NCBI GenBank assembly: GCA_003614735.1
Contig: KZ992539.1
Span: 1-33,535, forward strand
Reading direction: 5' to 3'
DNA: 33,535 nucleotides
From: Thamnocephalis sphaerospora
Lineage: Eukaryota > Zoopagomycota > Zoopagomycetes > Zoopagales > Sigmoideomycetaceae
Position 1 is the stretch's first letter; each line of letters opens with the position of its first letter. The position numbers were made by a program, and so were the translations under genes. Below, in pieces: positions 19,443 to 30,089 of this stretch. Below the pieces are notes generated by a model. The model was given only the letters and a program-made list of their open reading frames with translations, was not told where the DNA came from and ran no database searches.

Positions 19443-20594
19443 TTATCCGTCGTTGTTTGCCTTGAGCGCGCCGTTGTTGATTTTACCGCTTGCAACCTTG
19501 CCGTTGCTTTCGCTCTTGGACGCGCGCCGCTGTCGCTTTGCCTTGGGCTTGCCACCGCCATTGGCTATGCCCGCGGCCACGTCACCTGGGCTGCCGCTTT
19601 CGGCGCCAGAGGCAATAGCAGCTGCAGCCGCGGCCGCCACGGCAGCGGCGACGTTGGGGTCATTATTGGTGGCCAGTAGTGTCCGCTCCAGCAATGCCTG
19701 GGACAGCGTGTTGTCGTCTTCAGTCGTGCCGTGCGTGGCGCCAAAGTGTGCAACGTCACCTGCAACGCCAACCGACCGCTGTGATGCCGATGGCTTGATC
19801 GCAATAGGCGACGGATGGTGCACCGGCGGCTGCGACTGGTGAAGGTGCGCGTGATGGTGCTGCTGTGGCTGCTGCTGCGGCTGCTGCGGGGAATGATCAG
19901 CGTGCGTAGCATCGCCGTCACCATCCTGCTTCTGGTTTTCTAGCTCTGCAATCTCGGCCGCCGTCAGAAAACGACCGCCAGGGCCGCGTGGCCGACGCAT
20001 GGCATGTCGGTGACGTGATTCGTGTAGATATGGCTACGTAATTGGAAATCAGGGTGCGGCAGAATACCCGTAGGGTTAGCAAGGCCAGAGTCGGCACAGA
20101 ATGCATGCCGACATGCTGCTGGCGGCGTTGATGCTGCAGCCTACCTTGCGCTGTTTTGCCAGACGGTTTTGTTCCTCTAGACGGGCGCGTACGGCGCGCC
20201 GCTTCAAGATGCGGTGGTACTGCTTTGCGTTGACGTAGAGCGGCTCATCCTCCTGCGTCTGCGTCACAGCTTGCGAGGGGGCGCCCGCAACTGCTGCCGC
20301 CATGTGCTGCACTGCATCAACGCCAGCTCCTGCGGCACCGCTTGCGCCCGCGCCTGTCATGCGGTAGCTAAGCATTTGCGGCGGCATCATCATCTGGTAG
20401 GGCGACAAAGGTGGTGCATAGGCCGGTGATGTCGGCACGCCGTTGGCGCCCGATGATACGGCGGCAGCAGCGGCGGCAGCGGCAGCGGCAGCAGCAGCAG
20501 CAGCAGCGGATGATATTTGCGCCGTGCTGGCCGTATGGGCGTGGCTAGGCACACCACCGTGTACCGCTCCGTTGCCGGCAGTTGAGTAGGACAT
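19443..20594 (-). CDS. HAP2: CCAAT-binding factor subunit HAP2 / NF-YA, two exons
   Basis: This is the sequence-specific subunit of the trimeric HAP2/3/5 (NF-Y) complex, which binds CCAAT boxes in nuclear promoters. Exon 1 (20594-20145) and exon 2 (20033-19443) are split by a 111-nt intron (donor GTAGGC, CTAAC branch, acceptor cgtag) placed inside the conserved domain, giving 346 residues. The subunit-association helix (A1) is EPLYVNAKQYHRILKRR and onward at 117-150. The DNA-binding part (A2) is PYLHESRHRHAMRRPRGPGG at 151-170, followed by RFLTAAEI. Both are almost identical to fungal HAP2 as I know it. The N-terminal part holds a run of 16 alanines (30-45), and the C-terminal part is His/Gln-rich with a second Ala run and a basic KPKAKRQRR segment. 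An acceptor-like site with an open frame precedes the ATG, so an upstream exon is possible. Confidence 0.93.
20459..20511. repeat. GCN trinucleotide tract encoding poly-Ala in HAP2
   Basis: An imperfect GGC/GCA run on the minus strand codes for 16 consecutive Ala. It is a mutable coding microsatellite. Confidence 0.7.
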
Positions 20595-20805
20595 GATAAT
20601 GCCGGTGGTGGCACCTAATATCCTGTGCGATGGGTTAGCAATAAGGTGGGTGTCGTGGCTGGTGAAGCAACAAGAAGGTTGATGAAGGTGGTGCAGCAGC
20701 AGCAGTAGCAGGCGAAATGTCTACTTGATGTGTAGCGAATAGAGGCAAACGTGTGGTGAAATGGTTGTGCACAACGTGACAGCAACCAAACTGACCAGAC
20801 TGGCA

Positions 20806-20828
20806 GTGTGTGTGTGTGTGTGTGTGTG
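20806..20828. repeat. (GT)n microsatellite
   Basis: An uninterrupted GT dinucleotide run of about 23 bases upstream of HAP2. Confidence 0.85.
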
Positions 20829-20857
20829 GATGAGTGTGCGCGTGGGTGTGCGTACGA

Positions 20858-20874
20858 TAGTAGTAGTAGTAGTA
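20858..20874. repeat. (TAG)n microsatellite
   Basis: Five or more TAG units in a row, upstream of HAP2. Confidence 0.8.
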
Positions 20875-21730
20875 ATGGTGGCAGTGAGTGTAGATAGGTG
20901 AGCGTATGTTTGCGAGTGTGTGTGCTGCAACAAGCTTGATGGATACTTGGCACGTTCGTTGCAAAGGCGAGCTGTAGGCGCACGGCAACGAGGACACAAA
21001 TAGGAGAAGACATATTCGGGTCAGTATATGCATGGATGGCGCCTGGCTAGCATGCGCGCGCGCAGCCCCCAACGACCAGGTGCCATGGTCGAAGCGTGCA
21101 CGCCGGTACAAGGATAAACAAGCGACAGCGGGTAGATGCACGGGAGCAGATAGGCAGGTGGCGGGTGCAGCCGACGTCGCGTTGAACGTGCATCCAACGC
21201 GTCTTCCGTTTGGTGCCGCCGCTGATGTACGCGTGCGCAAGTGCATGGACTGCGCAGGTGCAGCCGCGCGTGAAGAACGACGGTGGCACGACCGACACGG
21301 GCCACTTACCAGTGTGCAAACGTCAATGTACCGTTCTGCTGTTGCGGTCCTTGGGGCGGTCAAAGGCTAGGCGGACGCAGCGTGCCCGTTCGCCCAGAGG
21401 TTAGCGGATTGCGCGTGACTGGACCGCCGCGCGTGCGCACGCAAGCACCCACACGCTTACCTCACAAGTACGCAGAGCGGCCTAGTGCGCGAATGCGTCT
21501 GCTTGCAAAGGAGAAAGTAGTAAAGGAGAGGACGTCACTGCAGTGGGTGTGCATGTGACAGCAACAGACAAGGCGACGATAATGGCGACGGCACACAGGC
21601 AGAGCTACCCACGGCTAGTTAAGCGTGCGGTGCGAGTGGCAGGTCGTCGGACGGCGATAGAGAACGGCAAGTGGTGCTGCTGCGGCAAGCACGGTAGGGT
21701 GTGCGCGTATAGGCCGGTTGGACACGGTGC

Positions 21731-21731
21731 G

Positions 21732-21766
<35 letters not shown>
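21731..21766. repeat. (GCAG)9 tetranucleotide repeat
   Basis: Nine perfect GCAG units over 36 bases. On the minus strand it creates an artificial LPAC-type repeat in a spurious ORF. Confidence 0.9.
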
Positions 21767-22330
21767 ACAACGACGTCGGAACGTGGTACGTAAAGTGACA
21801 AGGCGGCGACGTGCCTAGGTGAGAGTGTCTGCACAGTGGCGACAACGCGCGCTGCAGTGCGTATGCTACAAAGGGAGCGGGCGAGTGCAGCGGTGATGGT
21901 GCAGTGGCCGCAGCGGCGGGAGTGGCGCGTGCACCTACTACGCGCGGCCAGAGGCAGGGTAATCGCCTGTCGCGTGTACCGGCCGAGGAAAAGGCCCGGT
22001 TGGCTGCTGAAGCGGAGACGCCTGCTAGTGGCGGCGACAACGACAGCAACAGCGGCGGTATGCAGCGAGTGGGCGCGCGCGGGTGTGGCTGCCGGTGGCG
22101 GTGTGGTGTGGTGGTGTATGCAGTCTGGTTGGTGGAGCAGCACGGGCCGTTGCGCCGTCTTAGTGGGCGAAGCGTAGCCGGTCGTCGCGCGTTGGTTGGT
22201 CGGGGATGAAGTGCGAGAGTGGGCGGCCGAGCAGGAGAGAGTGGGGAGAAAAGGAGCAAAATGGGCTGAACCAACGAGCGTGCACACCGGGGATGGAAGC
22301 CGCCAGAACCCATGTATCGTCATCCGTGCA

Positions 22331-22337
22331 CCAATCA
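22331..22337 (+). promoter_or_regulatory. CCAATCA box
   Basis: This matches the core and 3' flank of the NF-Y consensus (CCAAT followed by CA). It lies about 1.7 kb upstream of the HAP2 start. Confidence 0.35.
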
Positions 22338-22375
22338 ACCCCTGCCATCGCGGCTGTACGGGACACCGCGCACGA

Positions 22376-22382
22376 TGATTGG
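22376..22382 (-). promoter_or_regulatory. CCAATCA box, opposite orientation
   Basis: TGATTGG on the plus strand gives CCAATCA on the minus strand, about 40 bp from the first box and facing it. The context on the minus strand is GAGCCAATCATCG, close to the NF-Y consensus. Confidence 0.35.
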
Positions 22383-22460
22383 CTCCTGGCTGGCGGTCAC
22401 GGGGCGTGCGCCGCAGGCGTGTAAACATCGGCGCACGAGCAGCCTCACCACGGCGACTGT

Positions 22461-22480
22461 CACACACACACACACACACA
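22461..22480. repeat. (CA)10 microsatellite
   Basis: Ten CA units in a row, in the intergenic region. Confidence 0.85.
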
Positions 22481-22973
22481 CCCGGCACGCCACGCGCGTC
22501 CATGTAAACGCCCGCTGGCGCCCGTGGTGGCACGCGCACGATCAGCGCGGTGGCGCCAGCGTGTGTGCTGGACAAGCCGCGCGCGCGGCGAACGTCGCGG
22601 CCACGACAGCATTCCTGTGACAACGCTTGCGCAGCACAGCATGAGCGGCACACAAAAACCACGGCAGCGGCGCGCTGGATAGGTGCGTCGGCACCGCGGG
22701 AGGTGGGCCAGTGCGCCGGCTGCTTGTCGTCGGCCAGGCGTAAGCATCACAAGCCACCGGCTTGCGGTGGCCGGCACGGCTCAAGGCTGTCGTCGGCCCA
22801 AGTGGCAGTGCGCGCCGTGCAGCACTCCTGTCGCACGTGCTTGAGAGTTTGCTTGGCACTTTTACGACCCAAGCAGCAAAAATAGCAAATGCGCAACGGT
22901 CGCGGTCAACCGTAACATCGTAGCAATGACACTGTGTCAACTATCATTGCGTACCCTTTTACCGTATCTCCAT

Positions 22974-22992
22974 TACTACTACTACTACTACT
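22974..22992. repeat. (TAC)6 microsatellite
   Basis: About six TAC units lie 35 bp upstream of a palindromic CRE. Confidence 0.8.
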
Positions 22993-23027
22993 GCCACCAC
23001 AGCTTCCTCCTGTCCGCACGGCAACGT

Positions 23028-23035
23028 TGACGTCA
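23028..23035. promoter_or_regulatory. Palindromic CRE (TGACGTCA)
   Basis: This is a perfect 8-bp consensus site for CREB/ATF-type bZIP factors, about 970 bp upstream of the membrane-protein gene. It is a single occurrence, so function is uncertain. Confidence 0.35.
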
Positions 23036-24002
23036 CCAGGACACGCTCGTGTCTAGATTTCCATGACGACCAGGCGTGCGCAACGAGAGAAAACGCGTGG
23101 TGCCACTGCGAGGCACCGTATGGTGACGGCCAGCTGGACGTGGCGGTCCATGGGGCGTATCGGTCAATGTCGTGATGGTCCAGACGCGTGGATGCGTCTG
23201 GAAGGGTGGAAGGGTGTGCCAACACTGCTAGGCCCTGAAATCCCGGTACGCTTCAGACAAGGAGGCGGCACCATGCTCTGAAAGGCCACGCGCAGCGCTA
23301 TGCACCAAGTGGCCAAGGAGGCACCTGCATACGTGCGACTAGCGGCCATCGCCAGATACAAGGCACTGCTAGCCCGAAAAGTACAGGTCGCCAACCGTAC
23401 TACATCTACCCATAGGGCGGAAAAAGCCGAGAATGGCCTGGGATTGGCAGCTGTGCGTCTTGTAGCCCATCAACAACAAGCTACCTGCAGCACTTGAAGC
23501 ATTTGTCTGCGCACATGGACGCCCCTCGTTTGTCAAAGCCAAGAATGGCACTTGATGTGCGCACAATAGAGTTACTGCCGTGTGGTTTTTAAGCCTGGCT
23601 GTTCCGAGCTTTTACGATTCGCCGTCCAACCCTACCTGATCCCCTCTCTACTTGTCCCCTGTTTACGCAAACTTTACCGCGGCCAAGCTTCCAGCAGTGG
23701 ACGTGGCCCTTGCCAGCTTCTGCCGTCTGCTGCTCGTCGCGGGATTAATGACAAAGCTGTGTATTCGCTTCCGCTGGCCATTCAGCAGCAGCAACCGCAC
23801 GCCAAAGCTTTACGTAACCATTGCCACGCTTGCCACACTCAAGTGACGCGTCTTACTTTACTCTCTTATGCGCCCAGCTATTGTGTGCACCTACTTACTT
23901 TGCCCTGTTTACTCTAACGACAACGCCATTTGTTCTTATCCCACTCTATGCCTTTACATCAGCCACACTGTTTATACGACCGTCAGTACCGCCACGCCAA
24001 TA

Positions 24003-24884
24003 ATGGGCCAAATGCTACGTGCAGCGCTTTTACTTGCACCCATTGCGTTACTGTTTGCTCCATTTGGACTGGATGCTCAGCCGCTCACCGTCTATAATTC
24101 GCAGTCAGAATGGCTGTCTAGCAAAGAATCGCACTGGCCTGCCACAGTTGACACGTACCAGGCAGCACCATCGCCGACACCAACCCCTGTGCTTGCGTCA
24201 TCGCCGTCGCCCCTATCTCCGTCAATGTTACACGCATTGACAGCAGCAAATGCAGTGTCGGCCTTGGAAGACGAGGCCAGTGCGGCCAACCATGCTGATA
24301 CATTTGATGCGGACGTGGCCGACGATAGCAGCAGTGATACACCACGAAACTCGATTGAAGGTGGTAGCGACACATCCAATTTACTCACTTTGTCCAGCGA
24401 CCAATCGCCAAGTACGGCAACGAGCAACGCCGGTAGTAGCCTTGTCAGCAGCACTTTTGAGCCGGTTGCTCTTGGCGTAGGCATTAGCATCGCGATTGCT
24501 GCTATTGCTGGCGTTGCCGCTGGTCTCTTGCGTCTTTTACGGCGTCGCAACAAGCGACAGTCCATGGCGCGTACCAGCACTCAACTTGCCTCTAGTCCAA
24601 ATGATAATGCGATGGAAAACAGCGCAGAGTCTATTAGACTAGACGACATTCCCATTGCCGCATCGTACGCCTGCACTTGCGCACCCATGGCTGGAGTGGC
24701 AGATGGAATGACGACCGTCGAGGGGTGTCCGCATGGCAAATACCGGAACACGCTTTTATTTGGGCAGCTTCTGGGCAATCGCCAAGCCATAGGCGAGTAT
24801 CCAAGCAGTCGCGTTTCTAGCGGCGTATTTGGCGATTACGACGACATTGCCAGCGACGCAGACAGTGCTAATGCAATATTATAA
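24003..24884 (+). CDS. Single-pass type I membrane protein with Ser/Thr/Pro-rich ectodomain
   Basis: I do not recognise the family. From ATG 24003 the product has 293 residues: a signal peptide (MGQMLRAALLLAPIALLFAP, cleavage near DAQP), an ectodomain of about 130 residues rich in Ser, Thr, Pro, Ala and Asp (for example SPTPTPVLASSPSPLSPS) fit for heavy O-glycosylation, one membrane helix at about 155-179, and a RRRNKR stop-transfer. The cytoplasmic tail is about 110 residues, with a small Cys cluster (ACTCAPM, then EGCPHGKY) and an acidic end (DYDDIASDADSAN). The layout is like fungal cell-wall stress sensors of the Wsc/Mid2 kind, but no WSC cysteine domain is present. An in-frame ATG at 23868 would add 45 residues and hide the signal peptide, so I prefer 24003. 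Confidence 0.7.
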   Translation: MGQMLRAALLLAPIALLFAPFGLDAQPLTVYNSQSEWLSSKESHWPATVDTYQAAPSPTPTPVLASSPSPLSPSMLHALTAANAVSALEDEASAANHADTFDADVADDSSSDTPRNSIEGGSDTSNLLTLSSDQSPSTATSNAGSSLVSSTFEPVALGVGISIAIAAIAGVAAGLLRLLRRRNKRQSMARTSTQLASSPNDNAMENSAESIRLDDIPIAASYACTCAPMAGVADGMTTVEGCPHGKYRNTLLFGQLLGNRQAIGEYPSSRVSSGVFGDYDDIASDADSANAIL

Positions 24885-25084
24885 AGTTTATACCGAAACG
24901 ACACATGGCACTGTGCTAAAAACGCGTTTCTATACTACACTGGCTGCATCCCCGCGATAACCATACAATCTGTAAATGTAGCAACCACGGTTTTGCAAAC
25001 GCACCTGACCAGCCAAGTAGGCGGCTGACTGTACTGACTGCCACTCATTACCATCGCCATGCATGGTGCAATTCGCGGTAACAA

Positions 25085-28000
25085 TCAGAAAAGACCATCG
25101 TCAGATTTCAGGGTCGGCGCACGGCGACGCATCATGGGCCCTTCACTTGTCGTGTCTATGCCGGCCATGGATGCGTTGGCAGAGTCGACCGAGCGCATAC
25201 TCCCCGTGTCAGCATCAGAGGACGGAGATGTCTCGGCCATTCTAAAGTACAGTCCTGTTAGCATGCCTACGGTGTACATCCTATACAACACATCAAGCGC
25301 GCTTACTTTTGCCCAGTTTTACGATAGCGGGACATGGCCGCGTAGAGAATCACCAGATTGGCTGCAATGAATGCGTACATCAGGATAAAGTTTCGCCAGC
25401 GGTGTGAGTAGCTCCATTCAAAGGCGGCGTAAAACTCGTTGCCGATTTTGTACTCGCAGTAGCGGCAGTCGGACGTGGCCGATGGATTACCCACGTAGCC
25501 GTTATTGCTGCTGAGAAACCGCTCCATATATGCACCACAGGTCCCTGCGGCCGGCTGTAAAATGGAAAACTGATCCGCTTCACAGTATGTTCGTACGCCA
25601 TACAAATCGTTGGTCAGCAAGCCCTATACAGCGGACGCAGCATTGCGGAAGAGACAGCAAAATTGGTTAGACTCGGCAATCGACAGTACCATCGGTTGTG
25701 CACGAGCATGCATGTATACCTCAATGACATAGTGGTACGGGTCGACCCAGTACATCCAGCGTCTCCAGAATGTCGGCATGGACGCGTACGGCATGGTGAC
25801 TCCGGTGAAAAGAGCCATCATTGAGGAGAAAAAGGGCGCAAGTAGCATGGCAATGCCGATGTTTGGTGTGATGGCGGCAATGCACAGGCCAAACGTGGCC
25901 GTGAAGGCTATAAAGCTTATGTAGATCAGGTAAAAGTAGATGACACGCCCCGACGCCGGATTGTAGTTGGTGAGATAATAGTTGATGGCGAAAAAGACTG
26001 TGGCGTCAAATATCACAAACGGTAATTCGGCGAGCACCATTGCTGTAGCAAACACGAACCAAGAGTAGTAGCCGGCCGAGTTTTCACGCGCAAACAGCGC
26101 GCGCTGAGCAAAAAACTGCGGCATCACATCGTTGATGACAAGAACGCCGAGAACTGTGGTCTGGAAAAGCGCAAACGATCGATTCATCATCGAGAGCTTG
26201 TCGTTTCCAAGGCGATAAAAGGTAAATCCTAGCATGAGCGCCACAATGACCTGGTTAACCAGCCTGCCAAAATTGTAGTCGGGCATGCGCCAGTAGTTGA
26301 GGAGCATGCGGCTCGTCACAGTACGCGTCTGGTAGAGATAACTGGTAGCGTATGACCGTACTTTTGGGCTGCCGCGATCTCCTTGACCGGTTTGCTGAGC
26401 ACTTCCCAATGTGCCGCTGCTTGCGGCGGTGTCATTCTCACACTGCGCCGAGTAGTAGTTGGCCTCGGCTTGCGCCTCGCGCGCTTCCGGTGAGCTCCGC
26501 CAAACCGTGGGCCAGTCTTGCGCAGCAGAGGTTGATACACCAGCACCCACCGCGTCTAGAATGTACTCTGCCGGATTGGCCTTTGGCGGGCACTTTGGCG
26601 CGCCGTTGCGCTCAAAGTAGGATATGAGCGTACCAGCATCTTGACCAGTTTTGCCAAAATACACCGTATTACCTCCGCGCGCAAGCAGCAACAGCTTGTC
26701 AAAGTGCTCAAACAGCACAGCAGAGGGCTGGTGAATAGTACACACAATTGCCTGGCCATTGTCAGCAAGACGGCGCAAAAAAGCCACAATCGTAAGTGAG
26801 GCCTGGGCATCTACAGGTGCAAAAGGTGTCAGCCGGTCACTTTGGCAGCTATCACATATGCTAAGACTTACCGAGACCTGACGTTGGCTCGTCAAGGAAT
26901 AGGATGGTAGGGTTTGCCGCCAGTTCCAGAGCAATGGTGACACGCTTACGCTCCTCGCCAGATATTCCCCTGCCAGTCTCTGGGGAGCCAATAAGTGCGT
27001 CTGCGATATCATCAAGCTCCAGCAGCTCAATGATGCGCTCAACGTCGCGGTCTTTTTCGTCCTTGCTAACCGACTGCGGCCGGCGTAAATAAGCAGAAAA
27101 GCGAATAGTTTCGCGCACGGTTGCGAATGCATTGTGCACGTCCATCTGTTCGCAGTAACCGGTCAGCAGGCCAAAATCTGGCCTCGGGCGCTGCTTCTGC
27201 AGTCGAATGTCGCCGCTCACAGTGCCGGTGGATTTTCGCTGTGCTAGCACATCCAGCAGAGTCGTTTTTCCAGCGCCACTACTGCCCATCAAAGCCATCA
27301 GCTCTCCGGGGCGCACCCAGCCGGTAACGTTGTTTAGCAGCTTACGCTTGCCTCCTGGATCCGACTTGAACGGCACGGTGTAGTTGACACGATTCCACAT
27401 GAAAATAGGCACCTCTTCATGATGCCTCGCGCCAGAGCCACGCTGCCCTGTGTGCGGCGCATCCGCATTTTTGGTGTGACTGGAATGCGGGCTACTGGGC
27501 TGCCGCTCTTCCGCTGCACTTGCCTCGGTCATTTCCTGGCGTGAGGGTGGTCTGGTTGGATGCGATTTGTAGACGTTGACTGTGTAGCCGCCTTTTCCAA
27601 ACTCAAACACTTCAATGGCCATGCAGGTGATGGCCATGTACAGTATCCAGAAGCCTATGGAAATCGCTATGTTTGGCCACAGCATCGCAGTCTGCGCGCT
27701 AAACTGTGCGCTCAAATAGGCTGCCCCCGATACACGGTTGCTGCCGGGCGTCGAGCCAGCAATGGTGCATGTCTTGTAGGCCAGGTCGGTGTATCCGGGT
27801 CCAAAAGGCAGCAGGTTGGGCGGCGTACACGTAAAAACCAAATCTCTAAACTCGTTGATCAGCATAGCTTCCAATGACCAGGCCAGTGGGTTGATGTAGC
27901 GGATCCAAATGAACCAGGGGCGCATTGACTTGAGCGGTATAATGTACCCGGCGTAGATGAGAAAAGCAATCAAAAATATGCCAGCAAGGATGTTGGCCGA

Positions 28001-30089
28001 CTCAACGTTGGGCGATATGGCGGCCAGAAGGCGGAAAAGCGCCGTCATAGCCATAGCGGCGATGAACATGATGAAGAAAAAGGTAAAGAAAGTGTTTGCA
28101 GCCGAGTGGAGGCCAGTCATCCAGTATATAAGCACTGCAAATAGCATCGTCTGGATCGCAAGTCGCGGTACATCGGCCAGCACTTGCGAAATGTAATAGG
28201 CCGACGGATGGTAAAGTGCGAGTGCCTTGTGCTTGTACAGCACACCACGACCGAAAAACGACTTTGGCAGCTCGGCCTGGGAGGTAAGGGCGTTAAAGAG
28301 CAGCGAGAAAAACAGCACACCGCCGCGGGTAAACGCGCCAGAACTGTCCAGCGGCAGCTTGTAGAACACAGAGCCTACAATGACAGCCATGACCGCGTTA
28401 AAAATAAATCGCGAGATGATCTCGTTGGGATTGCCGCTCGCAAGTTGAAACTCGCGCGCCAAACAGGCCATCAATTGATGATGATATGGTGTAATGTACG
28501 GCGAGCGCTTGCGCACACCTCTGTGGCGTTCCTGCTCCATAGCTGTGCGAAACTCCACGTCTGGCCTGTCCTGTCGCAGTTGCATCTCGTAATCTTCGAG
28601 CTCCTGATTGGTATTCTGCTGCTCGCTGCTGGCACGAAAGCGCTCAGCAAACTCCTCAGCCGACTTTGGCACAGTATTTGCGCTGCCGGGCTGAACGTGG
28701 CGTTTTGTAAGCTGCGTCACACCAGTAAGAAAGTCCGGCGTTGTCATGCGTGGCGGACAATACAGGCCGAGCTGCTCAAAGTAAGCCTTGGCATTGGAAG
28801 CCGGGCCAAAGTAGAGGCAGTGACCCTGGTCCAGCACGAGCACCTTATCAAACAGCTCGTAGATGCTTTCGCTAGCCTGGTAGAGTGTGACTATTGTCGA
28901 GCGACCTAGTATGTCTGTGCCGACACGCAGCGACCGGACAAAATCAAGCGCCGTAGATGCGTCCAGACCCTTTGTACTTCCATCCCAGATGCCCACCGAC
29001 GCCCGTGTGACCAACTGCTCCGCTATGGAGACACGCTTTCGCTCGCCACCAGACACGCCTCGCACTTGCTCGTTGCCGACCAGCGTGTTGACGCAGTGTG
29101 AGAGGCCGAGAACAGATGTCACCGTTTCGGTAATATCACGGATAAACAGCTTGGGATTCGTCACAATGCTGGTGCTTGGGGTGCGGCACTTGCCGACAAA
29201 CTCCAAGGTGCTCTTGACCGTCAGCTGGAGAGCGCGAGACAGGATAAGCAAATGCTGCGCTGCCGCCTTCCCAGCCCATGCTTACCGTCGGATAGTGAAC
29301 GTCGTCCTCTTGATTGTATGCAATTTCGCCCTTAAAGCTCTTGGCCATTTCCTCTGCGGGAATACCGCCGTAGGTAACCTCGCCGCGCACCTCATTGTAT
29401 GTGCGCCGCTGATTGGCGAGCACGCGCAGCAGTGTAGAGCAGCCAGAGCCTGGAACACCAAGCACCAAAAGCATTTCTTTATGCGCGCACAGACCGGTAA
29501 TGCCATGCAGGATTTCCACCGGATCTCGGGGCGGTGGGCGCCATCGCATGCGCAAAGCCCGGATGATTGCGCGGCCTGCATGCAGAAATGGCGACCAGAC
29601 TGTCTGAATATGTTCCTCGGCTGCGGAATCGCCCACCACCACCAAGTCGCGGAAGCTGACGCCCAGGCGTTTCTCGGGGATACCACGCGTGCGCTGTTCG
29701 TCCACGCGGTCATTGAGTAGGGCTGCCAAGTCAATTCCGCCCGTAGCTGGAGTGCCCTCCTCTATCCCTGCTGGTGATGGCTGCGCAGACATGGCGCTGA
29801 GTGTCCGCGTAAGTTGTGCGTATTGTTCCTTGGCACTCTGCACGTTGACGCGACTAGCTTCGCCAAAGTTTATCTCCGATCCATCCGAAGAGGCTGTTCT
29901 GTAAGGGCCAGCCGGCACTGTTGGCCTGTTACCGGGCACCGGCGCATTGCCATCCCTTTGCTTCTCCGTGCCCGGCTGACTGCTCTCTCTAGCATCAGAC
30001 CAAGAGCCATCACCATCTTGCGGTCTGGTCAAAGGGGGTGACGGTACAGGCGATGTGGGTGCTGCGCCATCTTTACCCCGCTTACTCAT
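25085..30089 (-). CDS. Full-size PDR/ABCG multidrug transporter, five exons
   Basis: This plasma-membrane ATP-driven exporter has the fungal PDR order NBD1-TMD1-NBD2-TMD2. Exons read by eye are 30089-29286, 29224-26872, 26810-25720, 25623-25307 and 25241-25085, all in phase, giving 1573 residues. NBD1 has the usual degenerate Walker A with Cys instead of Lys (GVPGSGCST, 211-219), signature VSGGERKRVSIAE and Walker B-like IWDGSTKGLDAST. NBD2 has a canonical Walker A (GSSGAGKTT, from 915), signature ISGEERKRVTI and LFLDEPTSGLD split by intron 2. TMD2 carries the PDR-type extracellular motif with TCGAYM and SDCRYCEY, then SHRWRN before the last helix. The cytoplasmic tail after the last helix (exon 5, Ser-rich, MRRRAP) is longer than usual. 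In exon 3 a TAG appears to end the frame, but it is the acceptor of a 96-nt intron. Substrates cannot be inferred. Confidence 0.95.

Larger units (their letters stand above)
20595..24002. other. 3.4-kb divergent intergenic region, microsatellite-rich
   Basis: This is the largest gene-free stretch, between HAP2 (minus) and the membrane protein (plus). Long ORFs on both strands in its GC-rich centre (for example 21619-22662, minus) have compositions dominated by Arg, Pro, Ala and Cys and run through tetranucleotide repeats, so I treat them as spurious. It holds several microsatellites, two CCAATCA boxes (22331-22337 plus; 22376-22382 minus) and a palindromic CRE (23028-23035). It is probably an extended regulatory region or contains a non-coding transcript. 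Confidence 0.4.

Noticed and set aside
21619-22662. 347-codon minus-strand ORF in the GC-rich intergenic core
   Set aside because: Composition is Arg/Pro/Ala/Cys-rich in all frames, it runs through CA and GCAG repeats (giving CVCVC and LPAC runs), overlapping long ORFs exist on both strands, and there is no domain.
23300-23497. 65-codon plus-strand ORF with helix-like Ala/Lys/Arg sequence
   Set aside because: A true ATG is present, but it is short, has an equally long overlapping minus-strand ORF and no recognisable feature.
25059-25370. 103-codon plus-strand ORF
   Set aside because: It lies antisense to the last two exons and intron of the PDR gene.
25624-25626. In-frame TAG suggesting a PDR pseudogene
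   Set aside because: It is the acceptor of an intron with a CTAAC branch point; splicing restores the family sequence in phase.
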